DNA of 64,000 nt. Source: Micromonospora sp. WMMD812 (GTDB taxonomy: Bacteria; Actinomycetota; Actinomycetes; Mycobacteriales; Micromonosporaceae). The notes below the pieces were generated by a model, which saw nothing but the letters and a program-made list of their open reading frames with translations, was not told the DNA's origin and did not search any database. Both the position numbers and the translations under genes were made by a program. Positions 38,846-47,872 of this stretch are shown here, piece after piece (positions within the stretch are counted from its first letter, which is position 1; every line of letters starts with the position of its first letter). The stretch is taken from NCBI RefSeq assembly GCF_027497215.1, contig NZ_CP114904.1, positions 6,540,501-6,604,500 of the forward strand, given 5' to 3'.

Positions 38846-39545
38846 GCTCGAGAACGTCGCCGTCGCCTATGGCCGGATCGAGGCGTTGCACGGCATCAGC
38901 CTCACCGTGAACGAGGGTGAGGTGGTGGCGCTGATCGGCGCGAACGGCGCCGGCAAGACCACCACCATGCGGGCCATCTCCGGCACCCGGGGGCTCTCCG
39001 CCGGGAAGATCACCTTCAACGGCGAGGACATCAGCCGGCTCCGGGCCGACCTGCGGGTCGTCCGGGGGCTGTGCCAGTCGCCGGAGGGTCGGCAGATCTT
39101 CCCCGGCATGACGGTGATGGAGAACCTGGACATGGGGGCGTACACCCGGCGGGACTCCGCCGGCATCGCCGCCGACCTGGACCGAGTGCTGACCCTCTTC
39201 CCGCGGCTGGCCGAGCGGCGCAAGCAGGCCGGTGGCACGCTCTCCGGCGGTGAGCAGCAGATGCTCGCGGTCGGTCGGGCGCTGATGAGCCGGCCGAAGC
39301 TGCTGCTGCTCGACGAGCCGTCGATGGGTCTGGCCCCGCTGGTGATCCGGCAGATCTTCGACATCATCACGGAGATCAACCAGCAGGGCACCACCATCCT
39401 GCTGGTGGAGCAGAACGCCCAGCAGGCGCTGTCCCGGGCCCACCGGGGATACGTGCTGGAGACCGGTCGGATCGTGAAGGAGGGGTCCGGCCAGGACCTG
39501 CTGCACGACCCGGCGGTCAAGGAGGCGTACCTCGGCGTCGCCTGA
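38832..39545 (+). CDS. livF: Branched-chain amino acid ABC transporter ATPase
   Basis: 237 residues. Walker A GANGAGKTT, signature LSGGEQQMLAVGRAL, Walker B LLLLDEPSMGLAP, switch region ILLVEQNA. It pairs with LivG as the heterodimeric motor. Last gene of the operon; a strong hairpin with a T-run follows 8 bases after the stop. Confidence 0.96.
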   Translation: MTLLELENVAVAYGRIEALHGISLTVNEGEVVALIGANGAGKTTTMRAISGTRGLSAGKITFNGEDISRLRADLRVVRGLCQSPEGRQIFPGMTVMENLDMGAYTRRDSAGIAADLDRVLTLFPRLAERRKQAGGTLSGGEQQMLAVGRALMSRPKLLLLDEPSMGLAPLVIRQIFDIITEINQQGTTILLVEQNAQQALSRAHRGYVLETGRIVKEGSGQDLLHDPAVKEAYLGVA

Positions 39546-39552
39546 CGTCGCG

Positions 39553-39605
39553 CACCGGACGGCCGTCCCCGGGGTTCTGCTCCGGTGGCGGCCGTCCGGT
39601 GTTTT
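39553..39605 (+). terminator. Rho-independent terminator of the liv operon
   Basis: Exact 13-bp arms CACCGGACGGCCG (39553-39565) and CGGCCGTCCGGTG (39589-39601), 23-base loop, then TTTT. This is the clearest intrinsic terminator in the window and separates liv from polA. Confidence 0.85.
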
Positions 39606-39646
39606 CGCCCGTGGTGCCGGTCAGCGTCGATGTCGGTGGTACGGGC

Positions 39647-39652
39647 TAGAGT
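39647..39652 (+). promoter_or_regulatory. -10 box of leaderless polA transcript
   Basis: TAGAGT ends six bases before GTG 39659 and there is no ribosome-binding site. The spacing predicts transcription starting at the start codon. Confidence 0.55.
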
Positions 39653-39658
39653 CGCCAC

Positions 39659-42358
39659 GTGACAGCTACGACGCCGCGCCTGCTCCTCGTCGACGGACAC
39701 TCCCTGGCATACCGGGCGTTCTTCGCCCTGCCGGTGGAAAACTTCTCGACCACCACGGGGCAGCCGACCAACGCGGTCTACGGCTTCACCTCGATGCTGA
39801 TCAACGTGCTCCGCGACGAGCAGCCGACGCACATCGTCGTCGCCTTCGACGTGTCCCGCCGCTCCTTCCGCACCGAGAAGTACGCGGAGTACAAGGCCGG
39901 CCGCAGCGAGACCCCGACCGACTTCAAGGGCCAGGTCAGCCTGGTCAAGGAGGTCCTCGCCGCGCTGCGCATCCCGGTGGTCGAGATGGAGGGCTACGAG
40001 GCCGACGACGTCATCGCCACCCTCGCCTGCCAGGCCCGCGATGAGGGCATGTCGGTGCTGATCACCACCGGCGACCGCGACGCCTTCCAGCTCGTCGGCG
40101 ACCAGGTCACCGTGCTCTACCCACGCAAGGGCGTGTCCGACCTGGCCCGGATGGACCCGGCGGCGGTCGAGGCGAAATACGGGGTGCCGCCCGAGCGCTA
40201 CCGCGATCTGGCGGCGCTGGTCGGTGAGACCAGTGACAACCTGCCGGGCGTGCCCGGCGTCGGCCCGAAAACCGCGGCGAAGTGGATCACCACCTACGGC
40301 GGGGTCGACGGGGTCGTGGCCCGGGCCGACGAGATCAAGGGCAAGGCCGGCGACAGCCTGCGCGAGCGGCTCGCCGACGTGATCCGCAACTACGAGATCA
40401 ACTGTCTGGTCTCCGACCTGGCGCTGCCGCTGCGGCCGGCGGACGCCCGCTGGGCCGGCTGGGACCGGGAAGCGGTCCACCAGGTCTTCGACACCCTCGA
40501 GTTCCGCATCCTGCGCGACCGGCTCTACCAGTACCTCGAGGCCGTGGAGCCCGAGGCCGAGTCCGGGTTCGACCTGGCCGGCGAGGTCCTCACGGAGCCC
40601 GGCGCGCTGACCCGGTGGCTCGGCACGCACGCGCCGGCCGGCACACCGGTCGGCGTGGCGGTCAAGCTCGACACCGGCCCCAACCGGCGGCACACCGCGT
40701 CGGTCCTCGGGCTGGCCCTGGCCACCGCTGGCGGGGCCGCGGCCTGGTGCGACCCGAGCCGGCTCGACCCGGCCGACGAGGCGGCCCTGGCCGGTTGGGT
40801 GGCCGACGCCGAGCGCCCCAAGGTGTTGCACGACAGCAAGCCCGCCGTGCTCGCGTTCGCCGCGCACGGCTGGTCCCTGGAGGGGATCGCCCGCGACACG
40901 CAGATCGCCGCCTACCTGGCCCGCCCCGACCAGCGCTCCTACGACCTGACCGACCTCGCCCTGCGCTACCTGCACCGGGAGCTGCGGGTCGACGCGCCGG
41001 AGACCGGCCAGCTGACCCTGGAGGGGTTGGGCGACGACAGCGAGGCCGAGCAGAACCTGATGCTCCAGGCCCGGGCGACCCTCGATCTCGCCGACGCGAT
41101 CGACGCCGAGTTGTCCCGCGACGGCGAGCAGTCGGCCCGGCTGATGGCCGGCGTCGAGCTGCCGCTGATGCGGGTGCTCGCCGACATGGAGCGCACCGGC
41201 ATCGCCGCCGACACGCACTACCTGTCCGAGTTGGAGGCGCACTTCGCCGCCGAGGTGAAGGCCGCCGCCCAGGGCGCCTACGAGGCGGTCGGACGCGAGT
41301 TCAACCTGGGCTCGCCCAAGCAGTTGCAGGAGATCCTCTTCACCGAGTTGGGCCTGCCGAAGACCAAGAAGATCAAGACCGGCTACACCACGGACGCCGA
41401 CGCCCTCCAGTGGCTCTACGCGCAGAACCCGCACCCGGTGCTGGAGTTCCTGCTGCGCCACCGCGACGTGGCCAAGCTGAAGTCCACCGTGGACGGGCTG
41501 CTCAAGTCGGTCTCCGACGACGGCCGGATCCACACCACGTTCAACCAGACCGTGGCGGCCACCGGGCGACTCTCCTCGACCGAGCCCAACCTGCAGAACA
41601 TCCCCATCCGCACCGAGGAGGGGCGGCGGATCCGCCGCTCCTTCGTGGTGGGTGAGGGCTACGACTGCCTGCTCACCGCCGACTACAGCCAGATCGAGAT
41701 GCGGATCATGGCGCACCTGTCGTCGGACGACGCGCTGATCGACGCCTTCAACTCCGGCGCCGACTTCCACGCCGCGACCGCGTCGTCGGTGTTCGGCGTG
41801 CCGCTCACCGAGGTCACGCCGGACCAGCGGCGCAAGATCAAGGCGATGAACTACGGCCTGGCGTACGGGCTGAGCGCGTTCGGGCTCTCCCAGCAGCTCG
41901 GGATCAGCGCCGAGGAGGCGCGCGGGCTGATGGAGAACTACTTCGCCGGGTTCGGCGGGGTGCGCGACTACCTGCAGGAGGTCGTCGCCCGGGCCCGGCG
42001 CGACGGCTACACCTCGACCATCCTGGGTCGCCGCCGCTACCTGCCCGACCTGGTCAGCGACAACCGGCAGCGGCGGGAGATCGCCGAGCGAATGGCGCTC
42101 AACGCCCCGATCCAGGGCTCCGCCGCCGACATCATCAAGGTCGCCATGCTGCGGGTCGACGGCGGGCTGCGCGAGGCCGGGCTGCGCTCCCGGATGCTGC
42201 TCCAGGTGCACGACGAGCTGGTCTTCGAGGTGGCGCCGGGTGAGCGGCGGGCGCTGGAGGAACTGGTCCGCCAGGAGATGGGCGCGGCCTATCCGCTCTC
42301 GGTTCCGCTGGAGGTCTCGGTCGGCGAGGGGCGGGACTGGAACAGCGCCGACCACTGA
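39659..42358 (+). CDS. polA: DNA polymerase I
   Basis: 899 residues, full length. N-terminal 5'-3' exonuclease (LLLVDGHSLAYRAFFAL, EMEGYEADDVIATLA, TGDRDAFQLV, GVGPKTAAKWI) to about 310. The middle 3'-5' exonuclease domain has no Asp-x-Glu in its first motif (GVAVKLDTGPN where proofreading enzymes have DTET), so proofreading is probably absent. The polymerase domain has motif A TADYSQIEMRI, motif B RRKIKAMNYGLAYG and motif C LLQVHDELVFE. It fills gaps and removes RNA primers. GTG start with a leaderless-type -10. Confidence 0.97.
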   Translation: MTATTPRLLLVDGHSLAYRAFFALPVENFSTTTGQPTNAVYGFTSMLINVLRDEQPTHIVVAFDVSRRSFRTEKYAEYKAGRSETPTDFKGQVSLVKEVLAALRIPVVEMEGYEADDVIATLACQARDEGMSVLITTGDRDAFQLVGDQVTVLYPRKGVSDLARMDPAAVEAKYGVPPERYRDLAALVGETSDNLPGVPGVGPKTAAKWITTYGGVDGVVARADEIKGKAGDSLRERLADVIRNYEINCLVSDLALPLRPADARWAGWDREAVHQVFDTLEFRILRDRLYQYLEAVEPEAESGFDLAGEVLTEPGALTRWLGTHAPAGTPVGVAVKLDTGPNRRHTASVLGLALATAGGAAAWCDPSRLDPADEAALAGWVADAERPKVLHDSKPAVLAFAAHGWSLEGIARDTQIAAYLARPDQRSYDLTDLALRYLHRELRVDAPETGQLTLEGLGDDSEAEQNLMLQARATLDLADAIDAELSRDGEQSARLMAGVELPLMRVLADMERTGIAADTHYLSELEAHFAAEVKAAAQGAYEAVGREFNLGSPKQLQEILFTELGLPKTKKIKTGYTTDADALQWLYAQNPHPVLEFLLRHRDVAKLKSTVDGLLKSVSDDGRIHTTFNQTVAATGRLSSTEPNLQNIPIRTEEGRRIRRSFVVGEGYDCLLTADYSQIEMRIMAHLSSDDALIDAFNSGADFHAATASSVFGVPLTEVTPDQRRKIKAMNYGLAYGLSAFGLSQQLGISAEEARGLMENYFAGFGGVRDYLQEVVARARRDGYTSTILGRRRYLPDLVSDNRQRREIAERMALNAPIQGSAADIIKVAMLRVDGGLREAGLRSRMLLQVHDELVFEVAPGERRALEELVRQEMGAAYPLSVPLEVSVGEGRDWNSADH

Positions 42359-42367
42359 GTCGAGGAT

Positions 42368-42799
42368 CTAGCGTCCGGGGCCCCGGCGCGCCTTCGGCGG
42401 GGCGCCGCGCCTCTCCAACGCCCGACGGGACGGCCCGCCGGGCGGCGGCAGCGGTGCCTTGAGCGGGTCGTGACCCCAGTTCATCAGGGAGTACCGCCAC
42501 CGGGTCTCGCGGACGTCGCCGCTCGGCCGCTGCGCCATGTGCCGCCGGACGTAGCCGACGACCTTGCGCATGTGCCGGAAGTCCGCCTCGGACAGGTCGC
42601 CGCGCTTGCGGCGCAGCAGGTCGATGATCTTCCGACCGGACTCGTGGCCTACCGACTCGCCGCTCCGGCTGCCCTTCCGGCGCCAGCCGACGTGTTTGGA
42701 CTCGTCGCTCTCCAGCCACTTCGACAGCTCACCGGGCCTCATGTTCACCGCCTCGGTGAACTCCCGATAGGTGTCCCGGCCGTCGTCACTCGGGCTCAT
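42368..42799 (-). CDS. DUF3140 protein
   Basis: 143 residues. Conserved parts: YREFTEAVNMRPGELSKWLESDESKHVGW (I cite only as region, residues 10-38), SGRKIIDLLRRKRGDL and MRKVVGYVRRHMAQRP. Highly basic, Trp/Arg-rich; possible nucleic-acid binding. Function unknown. ATG 42799 lies inside the 3' end of the DUF2945 gene (14-base overlap), so both are translated together; this pairing recurs in bacteria. Confidence 0.85.
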   Translation of the reverse strand: MSPSDDGRDTYREFTEAVNMRPGELSKWLESDESKHVGWRRKGSRSGESVGHESGRKIIDLLRRKRGDLSEADFRHMRKVVGYVRRHMAQRPSGDVRETRWRYSLMNWGHDPLKAPLPPPGGPSRRALERRGAPPKARRGPGR

Positions 42800-43007
42800 G
42801 CCGCAGCACCTCCGGCCGGTGGGCGACGTCGCGGCCCGAATCGTCGTTGCGGATCCGGTACTGCGGTTCGTCGTCCGACGCGTTCACGGCGTGCCCGCGC
42901 ACATGCGTCCGGTCGACCAGCTTCTCCTTGACCACGCCGTGCGCCCGGCCGCTGTGGCTGGCCCAGGAGACGTGGTCGCCCTCGCGGAATTCCCTCTTCT
43001 CGGCCAT
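42786..43007 (-). CDS. DUF2945 (hypervirulence-associated TUDOR-like) protein
   Basis: 73 residues. Small SH3/Tudor-like barrel: EGDHVSWASHSGRAHGVVKE, VRGHAVNASDDEPQYRIRND, matching the DUF2945 family. Function unknown. ATG 43007; it shares a transcript with DUF3140. TAGCCA ends six bases before the ATG and no ribosome-binding site is seen, so the start may be leaderless. Confidence 0.85.
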   Translation of the reverse strand: MAEKREFREGDHVSWASHSGRAHGVVKEKLVDRTHVRGHAVNASDDEPQYRIRNDDSGRDVAHRPEVLRHEPE

Positions 43008-43040
43008 GCGCTCTGGCTACCCGGGCCCGCCCGGACGAAA

Positions 43041-43090
43041 CGGGCGCCCACGCCGGACGCCACGCCCAGGCGTCAACGCCGGGGCGCCCG
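43041..43090 (-). terminator. Nested GC-rich hairpin after methyltransferase gene
   Basis: Outer arms CGGGCGCC and GGCGCCCG enclose a second pair, GACGCC and GGCGTC. It lies 50 bases past the methyltransferase stop (minus strand) and before the DUF2945 promoter. No T-run, as is common in actinobacteria. Confidence 0.5.
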
Positions 43091-43139
43091 GGCCAGGCGG
43101 GCCGGGCCGGGCGGCCGCGTCCGGCGGGTCGGCGCTCGG

Positions 43140-43946
43140 TCAGGTGGCCGGCTTCTCGGCGACGAAGATGGCGGTGCCGGGGAAGAGCCGGCCGCGCAGC
43201 GGGCTCCACTGCCCCCAGATCCCCTCGTGCCCCGCCGGCCACTCCGGCTCCACCAGGTCCACGAGGCGGAACCCGGCGGCGACCAGTTCCCGGACCCGGT
43301 CGCCCAGGGTCCGGTGCTGCTCGACGTAGGTGGCGACGCCGGCGTCGTCCTGCTCGACGTAGGGGGAGCGGTCGAAGTACGAGTGCACCGCCCGCAGGCC
43401 GCCCTCACCGGGGTCGTCGAGGAAGATCCACCGCATCGGATGGGTGACCGAGAAGACCCAGCGGGCACCCGGGCGCAGCACCCGGAACACCTCGCGCATC
43501 AGCGCCGCGGAGTCGGCCACGAACGGGATCGCCCCGAACGCCGTGCAGGCCGTGTCGAACGCCGCGTCGGCGAACGGCAGGGCGAGCGCGTCGGCCTGCG
43601 CCAGCGGCACGCGTACGCCGGTGCGGTCGGCGGCGAGCGCGGCGTGCCGCAGCATGCCGGCGGACAGGTCCATGGCGACCGGCCGGGCGCCCTGGGTGGC
43701 GAGCCACCGGGCGGCGGACGCGGCGCCGCAGCCGACCTCCAGGATCCGGCGACCGGCCACCTCGCCGAGCAGCCGCGCGTCGGCCTCGCGCACGCCCTCC
43801 GGGCACCAGACGAAGTCCACGTCGCCGAGGAACGTCCCGTGTTCGGCCTGGTAGTCGTCGGCGTCGGTGTCCCACCATCCGCGGTTGGCCTGGCGGGCCT
43901 CCGCGTCGCTGACCCGGCGCCGGGTCACCCGGCTGTCGTCGTCCAC
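43140..43946 (-). CDS. SAM-dependent methyltransferase, class I
   Basis: 268 residues. SAM motif I ILEVGCGAASAARWL, motif II-like VAMDLSAGML, and post-motif ALPFADAAFDTACTAFGAIPF. The N-terminus (RGWWDTDADDYQAEHGTFLG) is characteristic of a group of actinobacterial methyltransferases with unknown substrate. GTG 43946 has no ribosome-binding site but TAGCGT ends six bases upstream, a leaderless layout. Divergent from rpsA. Confidence 0.9.
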   Translation of the reverse strand: MDDDSRVTRRRVSDAEARQANRGWWDTDADDYQAEHGTFLGDVDFVWCPEGVREADARLLGEVAGRRILEVGCGAASAARWLATQGARPVAMDLSAGMLRHAALAADRTGVRVPLAQADALALPFADAAFDTACTAFGAIPFVADSAALMREVFRVLRPGARWVFSVTHPMRWIFLDDPGEGGLRAVHSYFDRSPYVEQDDAGVATYVEQHRTLGDRVRELVAAGFRLVDLVEPEWPAGHEGIWGQWSPLRGRLFPGTAIFVAEKPAT

Positions 43947-44329
43947 CCGCTCACGCTAGGGCCCCTCGCCGGCGGCCACACGCCTGGGGCCACCGCCGGA
44001 CGGCCGTGTTGCGCTTGTGACGGGTGTGACCCACGAGACAGGCGGGACGGTTTCGGGGTGATTTCTCGGCTTTCGCAGGTCACGAGCCGATGAGCTAGAT
44101 GGGAGGGCTTGCACGCTGTGGTAATGCGCAAGGTAGGCTTGACGATGCGCTCGCGGATCGTGTGCCTCGGCAGGGAGCAGGTGCGCGGTCGACGAAGCCA
44201 CCTGACGGCGCCACATCATCTCACTTGGCAATCGTTCGGTGTGCCCGGCGACGGATCCGCTGGCGCGACCGGGTCACCGCGACACACCAGCCTGCTGTGA
44301 CAACCCATCCGACCGGAGCAACCGCCCAC
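43947..44329 (+). promoter_or_regulatory. Long rpsA promoter and leader region
   Basis: A 380-base gap between the divergent methyltransferase and rpsA. TTGCAC near 44109 and TAGGCT near 44134 (19-base spacer) are a possible promoter, leaving a leader of about 190 bases. The leader holds a short ORF start (ATG 44124) but no clear hairpin that I can name. S1 commonly regulates its own translation through its leader. Confidence 0.4.
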
Positions 44330-45823
44330 ATGACGAGCAGCATCGAGGCCCCCTCGAGCGCCACCAAGGTCACCGTCGACGACCTCGGCTCCGAGGAAGC
44401 TTTCCTCGCCGCGATCGACGAGACCATCAAGTACTTCAACGACGGCGACATTGTCGAAGGCACCGTCGTCAAGGTCGACCGGGACGAGGTCCTGCTCGAC
44501 ATCGGCTACAAGACCGAGGGTGTCATCCCCTCTCGGGAGCTGTCGATCAAGCACGACGTGGACCCGGCCGAGGTTGTCTCGGTTGGCGACCACATCGAGG
44601 CCCTTGTCCTCCAGAAGGAGGACAAGGAGGGGCGTCTGATCCTCTCGAAGAAGCGCGCGCAGTACGAGCGGGCCTGGGGCACGATCGAGAAGATCAAGGA
44701 CGAGGACGGCGTCGTCCGCGGTTCGGTCATCGAGGTTGTCAAGGGCGGCCTCATCCTCGACATCGGTCTGCGCGGCTTCCTGCCCGCCTCCCTGGTCGAG
44801 ATGCGGCGTGTGCGGGACCTCCAGCCGTACGTCGGGCGGGAGCTCGAGGCCAAGATCATCGAGCTGGACAAGAACCGCAACAACGTGGTTCTGTCCCGCC
44901 GGGCCTGGCTCGAGCAGACTCAGTCCGAGGTGCGCACCGAGTTCCTCAACAAGCTCCAGAAGGGCCAGGTCCGCAAGGGCGTCGTGTCCTCGATCGTCAA
45001 CTTCGGCGCGTTCGTCGACCTCGGCGGCGTGGACGGTCTGGTGCACGTCTCCGAGCTGTCCTGGAAGCACATCGACCACCCGTCCGAGGTCGTCGAGGTG
45101 GGCCAGGAGGTCGAGGTCGAGGTCCTGGACGTCGACCTGGACCGCGAGCGGGTCTCGCTGTCGCTGAAGGCGACCCAGGAGGACCCGTGGCGTCAGTTCG
45201 CCCGCACCCACGCGATCCAGCAGATCGTGCCGGGTAAGGTCACCAAGCTGGTGCCGTTCGGTGCGTTCGTCCGGGTCGACGACGGCATCGAGGGCCTGGT
45301 CCACATCTCCGAGCTGGCCGAGCGTCACGTGGAGATCCCGGAGCAGGTCGTCCAGGTCGGCTCCGAGGTCATGGTCAAGGTCATCGACATCGACCTGGAG
45401 CGCCGCCGGATCTCGCTGTCGCTCAAGCAGGCCAACGAGGGCTTCGTCGAGGGCGAGGAGCACTTCGACCCGACCCTCTACGGCATGGCCGCGACCTACG
45501 ACGCCGAGGGCAACTACATCTACCCCGAGGGCTTCGACCCGGAGACGGGCGAGTGGCTCGAGGGCTACGACAAGCAGCGCGAGACCTGGGAGAACCAGTA
45601 CGCCGAGGCGCGTCAGCGCTGGGAGGCCCACACCAAGCAGGTGCAGAACTCCCGGGCCGCCGACGCCGAGGCCGCTGCCAACCCGGCTCCGGCCGCAGCC
45701 GCTGCTGGCGGCACCACCTCGACCACCCCGGCCCCGAGCCGGCAGGCCGAGGAGCCGGCCGGCACGCTGGCCACCGACGAGGCGCTCGCCGCTCTGCGGG
45801 AGAAGCTCGCCGGCGGTAAGTGA
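44330..45823 (+). CDS. rpsA: 30S ribosomal protein S1
   Basis: 497 residues with four S1 (OB-fold) RNA-binding domains at about 38-107, 125-192, 212-281 and 297-367, the usual actinobacterial number. The third and fourth carry the classic FGAFVDLGGVDGLVHVSELS and FGAFVRVDDGIEGLVHISEL. The tail is acidic then Ala/Pro-rich and ends in an ATDEALAALREKL helix. S1 recruits mRNA to the 30S subunit and also acts in trans-translation. ATG 44330 has GGAG upstream at a long distance; leader above. Confidence 0.97.
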   Translation: MTSSIEAPSSATKVTVDDLGSEEAFLAAIDETIKYFNDGDIVEGTVVKVDRDEVLLDIGYKTEGVIPSRELSIKHDVDPAEVVSVGDHIEALVLQKEDKEGRLILSKKRAQYERAWGTIEKIKDEDGVVRGSVIEVVKGGLILDIGLRGFLPASLVEMRRVRDLQPYVGRELEAKIIELDKNRNNVVLSRRAWLEQTQSEVRTEFLNKLQKGQVRKGVVSSIVNFGAFVDLGGVDGLVHVSELSWKHIDHPSEVVEVGQEVEVEVLDVDLDRERVSLSLKATQEDPWRQFARTHAIQQIVPGKVTKLVPFGAFVRVDDGIEGLVHISELAERHVEIPEQVVQVGSEVMVKVIDIDLERRRISLSLKQANEGFVEGEEHFDPTLYGMAATYDAEGNYIYPEGFDPETGEWLEGYDKQRETWENQYAEARQRWEAHTKQVQNSRAADAEAAANPAPAAAAAGGTTSTTPAPSRQAEEPAGTLATDEALAALREKLAGGK

Positions 45824-45841
45824 CCCGCACGGTAGCTCCAA

Positions 45842-45934
45842 CCCGGCGCGTCTGACGCCGCGCCGGGACCTGGAGCCGTCGCTGACGACGACGGGCCCCG
45901 TCCCCGCGATCCCAGGATCGCCGGGGGCGGGGCC
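45842..45934 (+). terminator. Tandem GC hairpins after rpsA
   Basis: First hairpin: CCCGGCGCG (45842-45850) and CGCGCCGGG (45859-45867). Second, longer: GGCCCCGTCCCCGCGATCC (45894-45912) against GGATCGCCGGGGGCGGGGCC (45915-45934), with one bulge and one mismatch around a 2-base gap. No strong T-run. Together they probably end the rpsA transcript. Confidence 0.6.
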
Positions 45935-46031
45935 TTCGCCGTTGTCGGCGACCGGACCGCACCGGCTTCGATCCACCCTTCCGCCGCGCATCCCGCGGTC
46001 ACCACTGATGCCACCGGTGACCCGCCGCCCG

Positions 46032-46165
46032 CACGCCCGCGCCGGCACGCCCGCGCCGGCACGCCCGCGCCCGCCCGCCCGTGTCCCCGAGCCCCCCGCG
46101 CCACCGGGCCCCCGCGCCGCCGGGCCCCCGCGCCGCCGGGCCCCCGCGCCCCTGCGCGCCCGCAC
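46032..46165. repeat. GC-rich tandem repeats before palindromic element B
   Basis: A 14-bp unit CACGCCCGCGCCGG repeats about 2.5 times from 46032, then after some variation a 16-bp unit of the type GCGCCGCCGGGCCCCC repeats about three times to 46160. Noncoding as far as I can tell. Confidence 0.65.
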
Positions 46166-46211
46166 GTCTGCGTCTCCACCCGCGCTGCCGCGCGGTTGCC
46201 GCTCGACGGAC

Positions 46212-46289
46212 ACGATCGTGCTCGATCCTTGATCTAGTGGCCTCCGCGCGCGTCGGAGGCGACTACTTCCGCGATGTAGCGCGATCTCG
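46212..46289. repeat. Dispersed palindromic element, copy B
   Basis: The 74-base core (46214-46287) runs GATCGTGCTCGA ... TAGTGGCCTC ... GCGACTAC ... TAGCGCGATCT and aligns with copy A gap-free (57/74). Internal arms GCCTCCG and CGGAGGC pair closely. It lies in the rpsA-coaE gap. Confidence 0.8.
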
Positions 46290-46506
46290 GGGAATGCGTG
46301 ATCTTCGCGTGGACGGCCGCGCGGTGTGCGCCGGCTCCGGAGTGGGGTGGTTGCGGAGGTGGGTGGTTGCGGGCCGGGCGCTGGCGGGGATCTTGCCGTG
46401 CGGGGTGCGTGCTCACGGCGGCCGCCTTCGGCGGCGGCCTGTCGGCGTCCGAGACGGGCAGGGGGCGGGTGTGGGCACGCCGCCCGCGATCCGGTTGACT
46501 GGTGCC

Positions 46507-47688
46507 GTGCTGATGGTGGGACTGACCGGCGGGATCGGGTCGGGCAAGAGCGCGGTGGCGGCCCGGCTCGTCGAACGTGGCGCGGTGCTGATCGACTCAG
46601 ACCAGGCCGCCCGCGAGGTCGTCGCGCCGGGCACACCCGGCCTCGCCGAGATCGTCGAGGCGTTCTCACCGCGGGTGCTGGCCGCCGACGGCAGCCTCGA
46701 CCGGGCGGCGCTCGGCGCGATCGTCTTCGGCGACGAGGCGGCCCGGCGCCGGCTGGAGGCGATCACCCACCCCCGGGTCCGAGCCCGAGCCGCCGAGTTG
46801 GCCGCCGCGGCGGCGCCCGACGCGGTCGTGGTCAACGACGTGCCGCTCCTGGTCGAGGTGGGACTCGCGTCCACGTACCACCTGGTGGTCGTGGTGCAGA
46901 CGGCCGTGCCGATCCGCCTGGAGCGGCTGGCCCGGGCCCGCGGGATGGACCGGGCGGAGGCCGAGCGGCGGATCGCGGCGCAGGCCGACGACGCGCGCCG
47001 ACGCGCGGCGGCCGACGTGCTGCTGACCAACGACGGCAGTCTGCCGGAGTTGCACGCGGCGGTCGACGCGCTCTGGCACGACCGGCTGCTGCCCTATGAA
47101 CGAAACGTGCGCGAACGGCGGGTGGCCCGGCCGCAGCGTGTGGTGCTCGCCGATCCGGACGCGAGCTGGCCGCAGCAGTACGTGCGGCTGGCCGCACGGA
47201 TCCGGCACGCGCTCGCCCCGGCGGACCCACGGATCGACCACATCGGCTCCACCGCGGTTCCCGGTCTGGCCGGCAAGGACGTCATCGACATCCAGCTCAC
47301 GGTGCCGACACTCGCCGAGGCGGACGGACCGCTCGCCGAGCGGCTGGCCGGCGCGGGCTTTCCACGGGTGCCGGGGGAGTGGTGGGACAGCCCTCGGCCG
47401 GCCCGCGGCGGGCGTTGGGAGAAGCGGCTGCACGGCAGCGCGGACCCGGGCCGCCCGGTCCACCTGCACGTCCGCGCGGCGGACTCGCCGGGTTGGCGGT
47501 ACGCCCTGCTGATGCGCGACCACCTGCGCGCCGACCCTGACCAGCGGGCCGCGTACCTGCTGCTCAAGCGGGAGTTGGCGGCGGCGGCGCCGGACAGCGC
47601 CACCTACTCCACCGCCAGGGACCCGTGGTTCGACGAGGAGCACTTGCGGGCCGAGGAGTGGGCGGCGCAGACCGGCTGGCGGCCCTGA
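46507..47688 (+). CDS. coaE: Dephospho-CoA kinase fused to UPF0157/GrpB domain
   Basis: 393 residues. The N-terminal half is CoaE: P-loop GLTGGIGSGKSAVA (K at about residue 14), IDSDQAAREVV, ITHPRVRARA, VVVNDVPLLVE, phosphorylating dephospho-CoA to CoA. The C-terminal half from about residue 200 is a GrpB/UPF0157 nucleotidyltransferase-like domain (RIDHIGSTAVPGLAGKDVIDIQ). This fusion is the normal actinobacterial CoaE form, as in mycobacteria. GTG 46507 or ATG 46513 start; no clear ribosome-binding site. Confidence 0.95.
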   Translation: MLMVGLTGGIGSGKSAVAARLVERGAVLIDSDQAAREVVAPGTPGLAEIVEAFSPRVLAADGSLDRAALGAIVFGDEAARRRLEAITHPRVRARAAELAAAAAPDAVVVNDVPLLVEVGLASTYHLVVVVQTAVPIRLERLARARGMDRAEAERRIAAQADDARRRAAADVLLTNDGSLPELHAAVDALWHDRLLPYERNVRERRVARPQRVVLADPDASWPQQYVRLAARIRHALAPADPRIDHIGSTAVPGLAGKDVIDIQLTVPTLAEADGPLAERLAGAGFPRVPGEWWDSPRPARGGRWEKRLHGSADPGRPVHLHVRAADSPGWRYALLMRDHLRADPDQRAAYLLLKRELAAAAPDSATYSTARDPWFDEEHLRAEEWAAQTGWRP

Positions 47689-47872
47689 CGACCCGCTCGC
47701 CCGCCCGCCCGGCCACCGGCCGCCCACCGGGTCGTCCGCCCCGCCGCCGGGTCGTCCGCCCGCGAGCGCCCGCCCGGCGCCACCGGCCCGCGAGCGCCCG
47801 GCCGGCCGCGGGTGCGTGAACGCCCGTCCGGCCGCGCTGCGTGAACGCCCGTCCGGCCGCGCTGCCGCCGGT

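Noticed and set aside
38867..42355. 1162-residue open frame on the minus strand
   Set aside because: Antisense to livF and polA, both clearly real, and its composition (His/Gln/Arg/Gly-rich) is that of a shadow frame.
47689..47872. Possible small genes between coaE and the duplicated-domain gene
   Set aside because: The gap consists of short GC-rich repeats (a 26-base unit containing GCGTGAACGCCCGTCCGG occurs twice) with no ribosome-binding site or protein-like composition.
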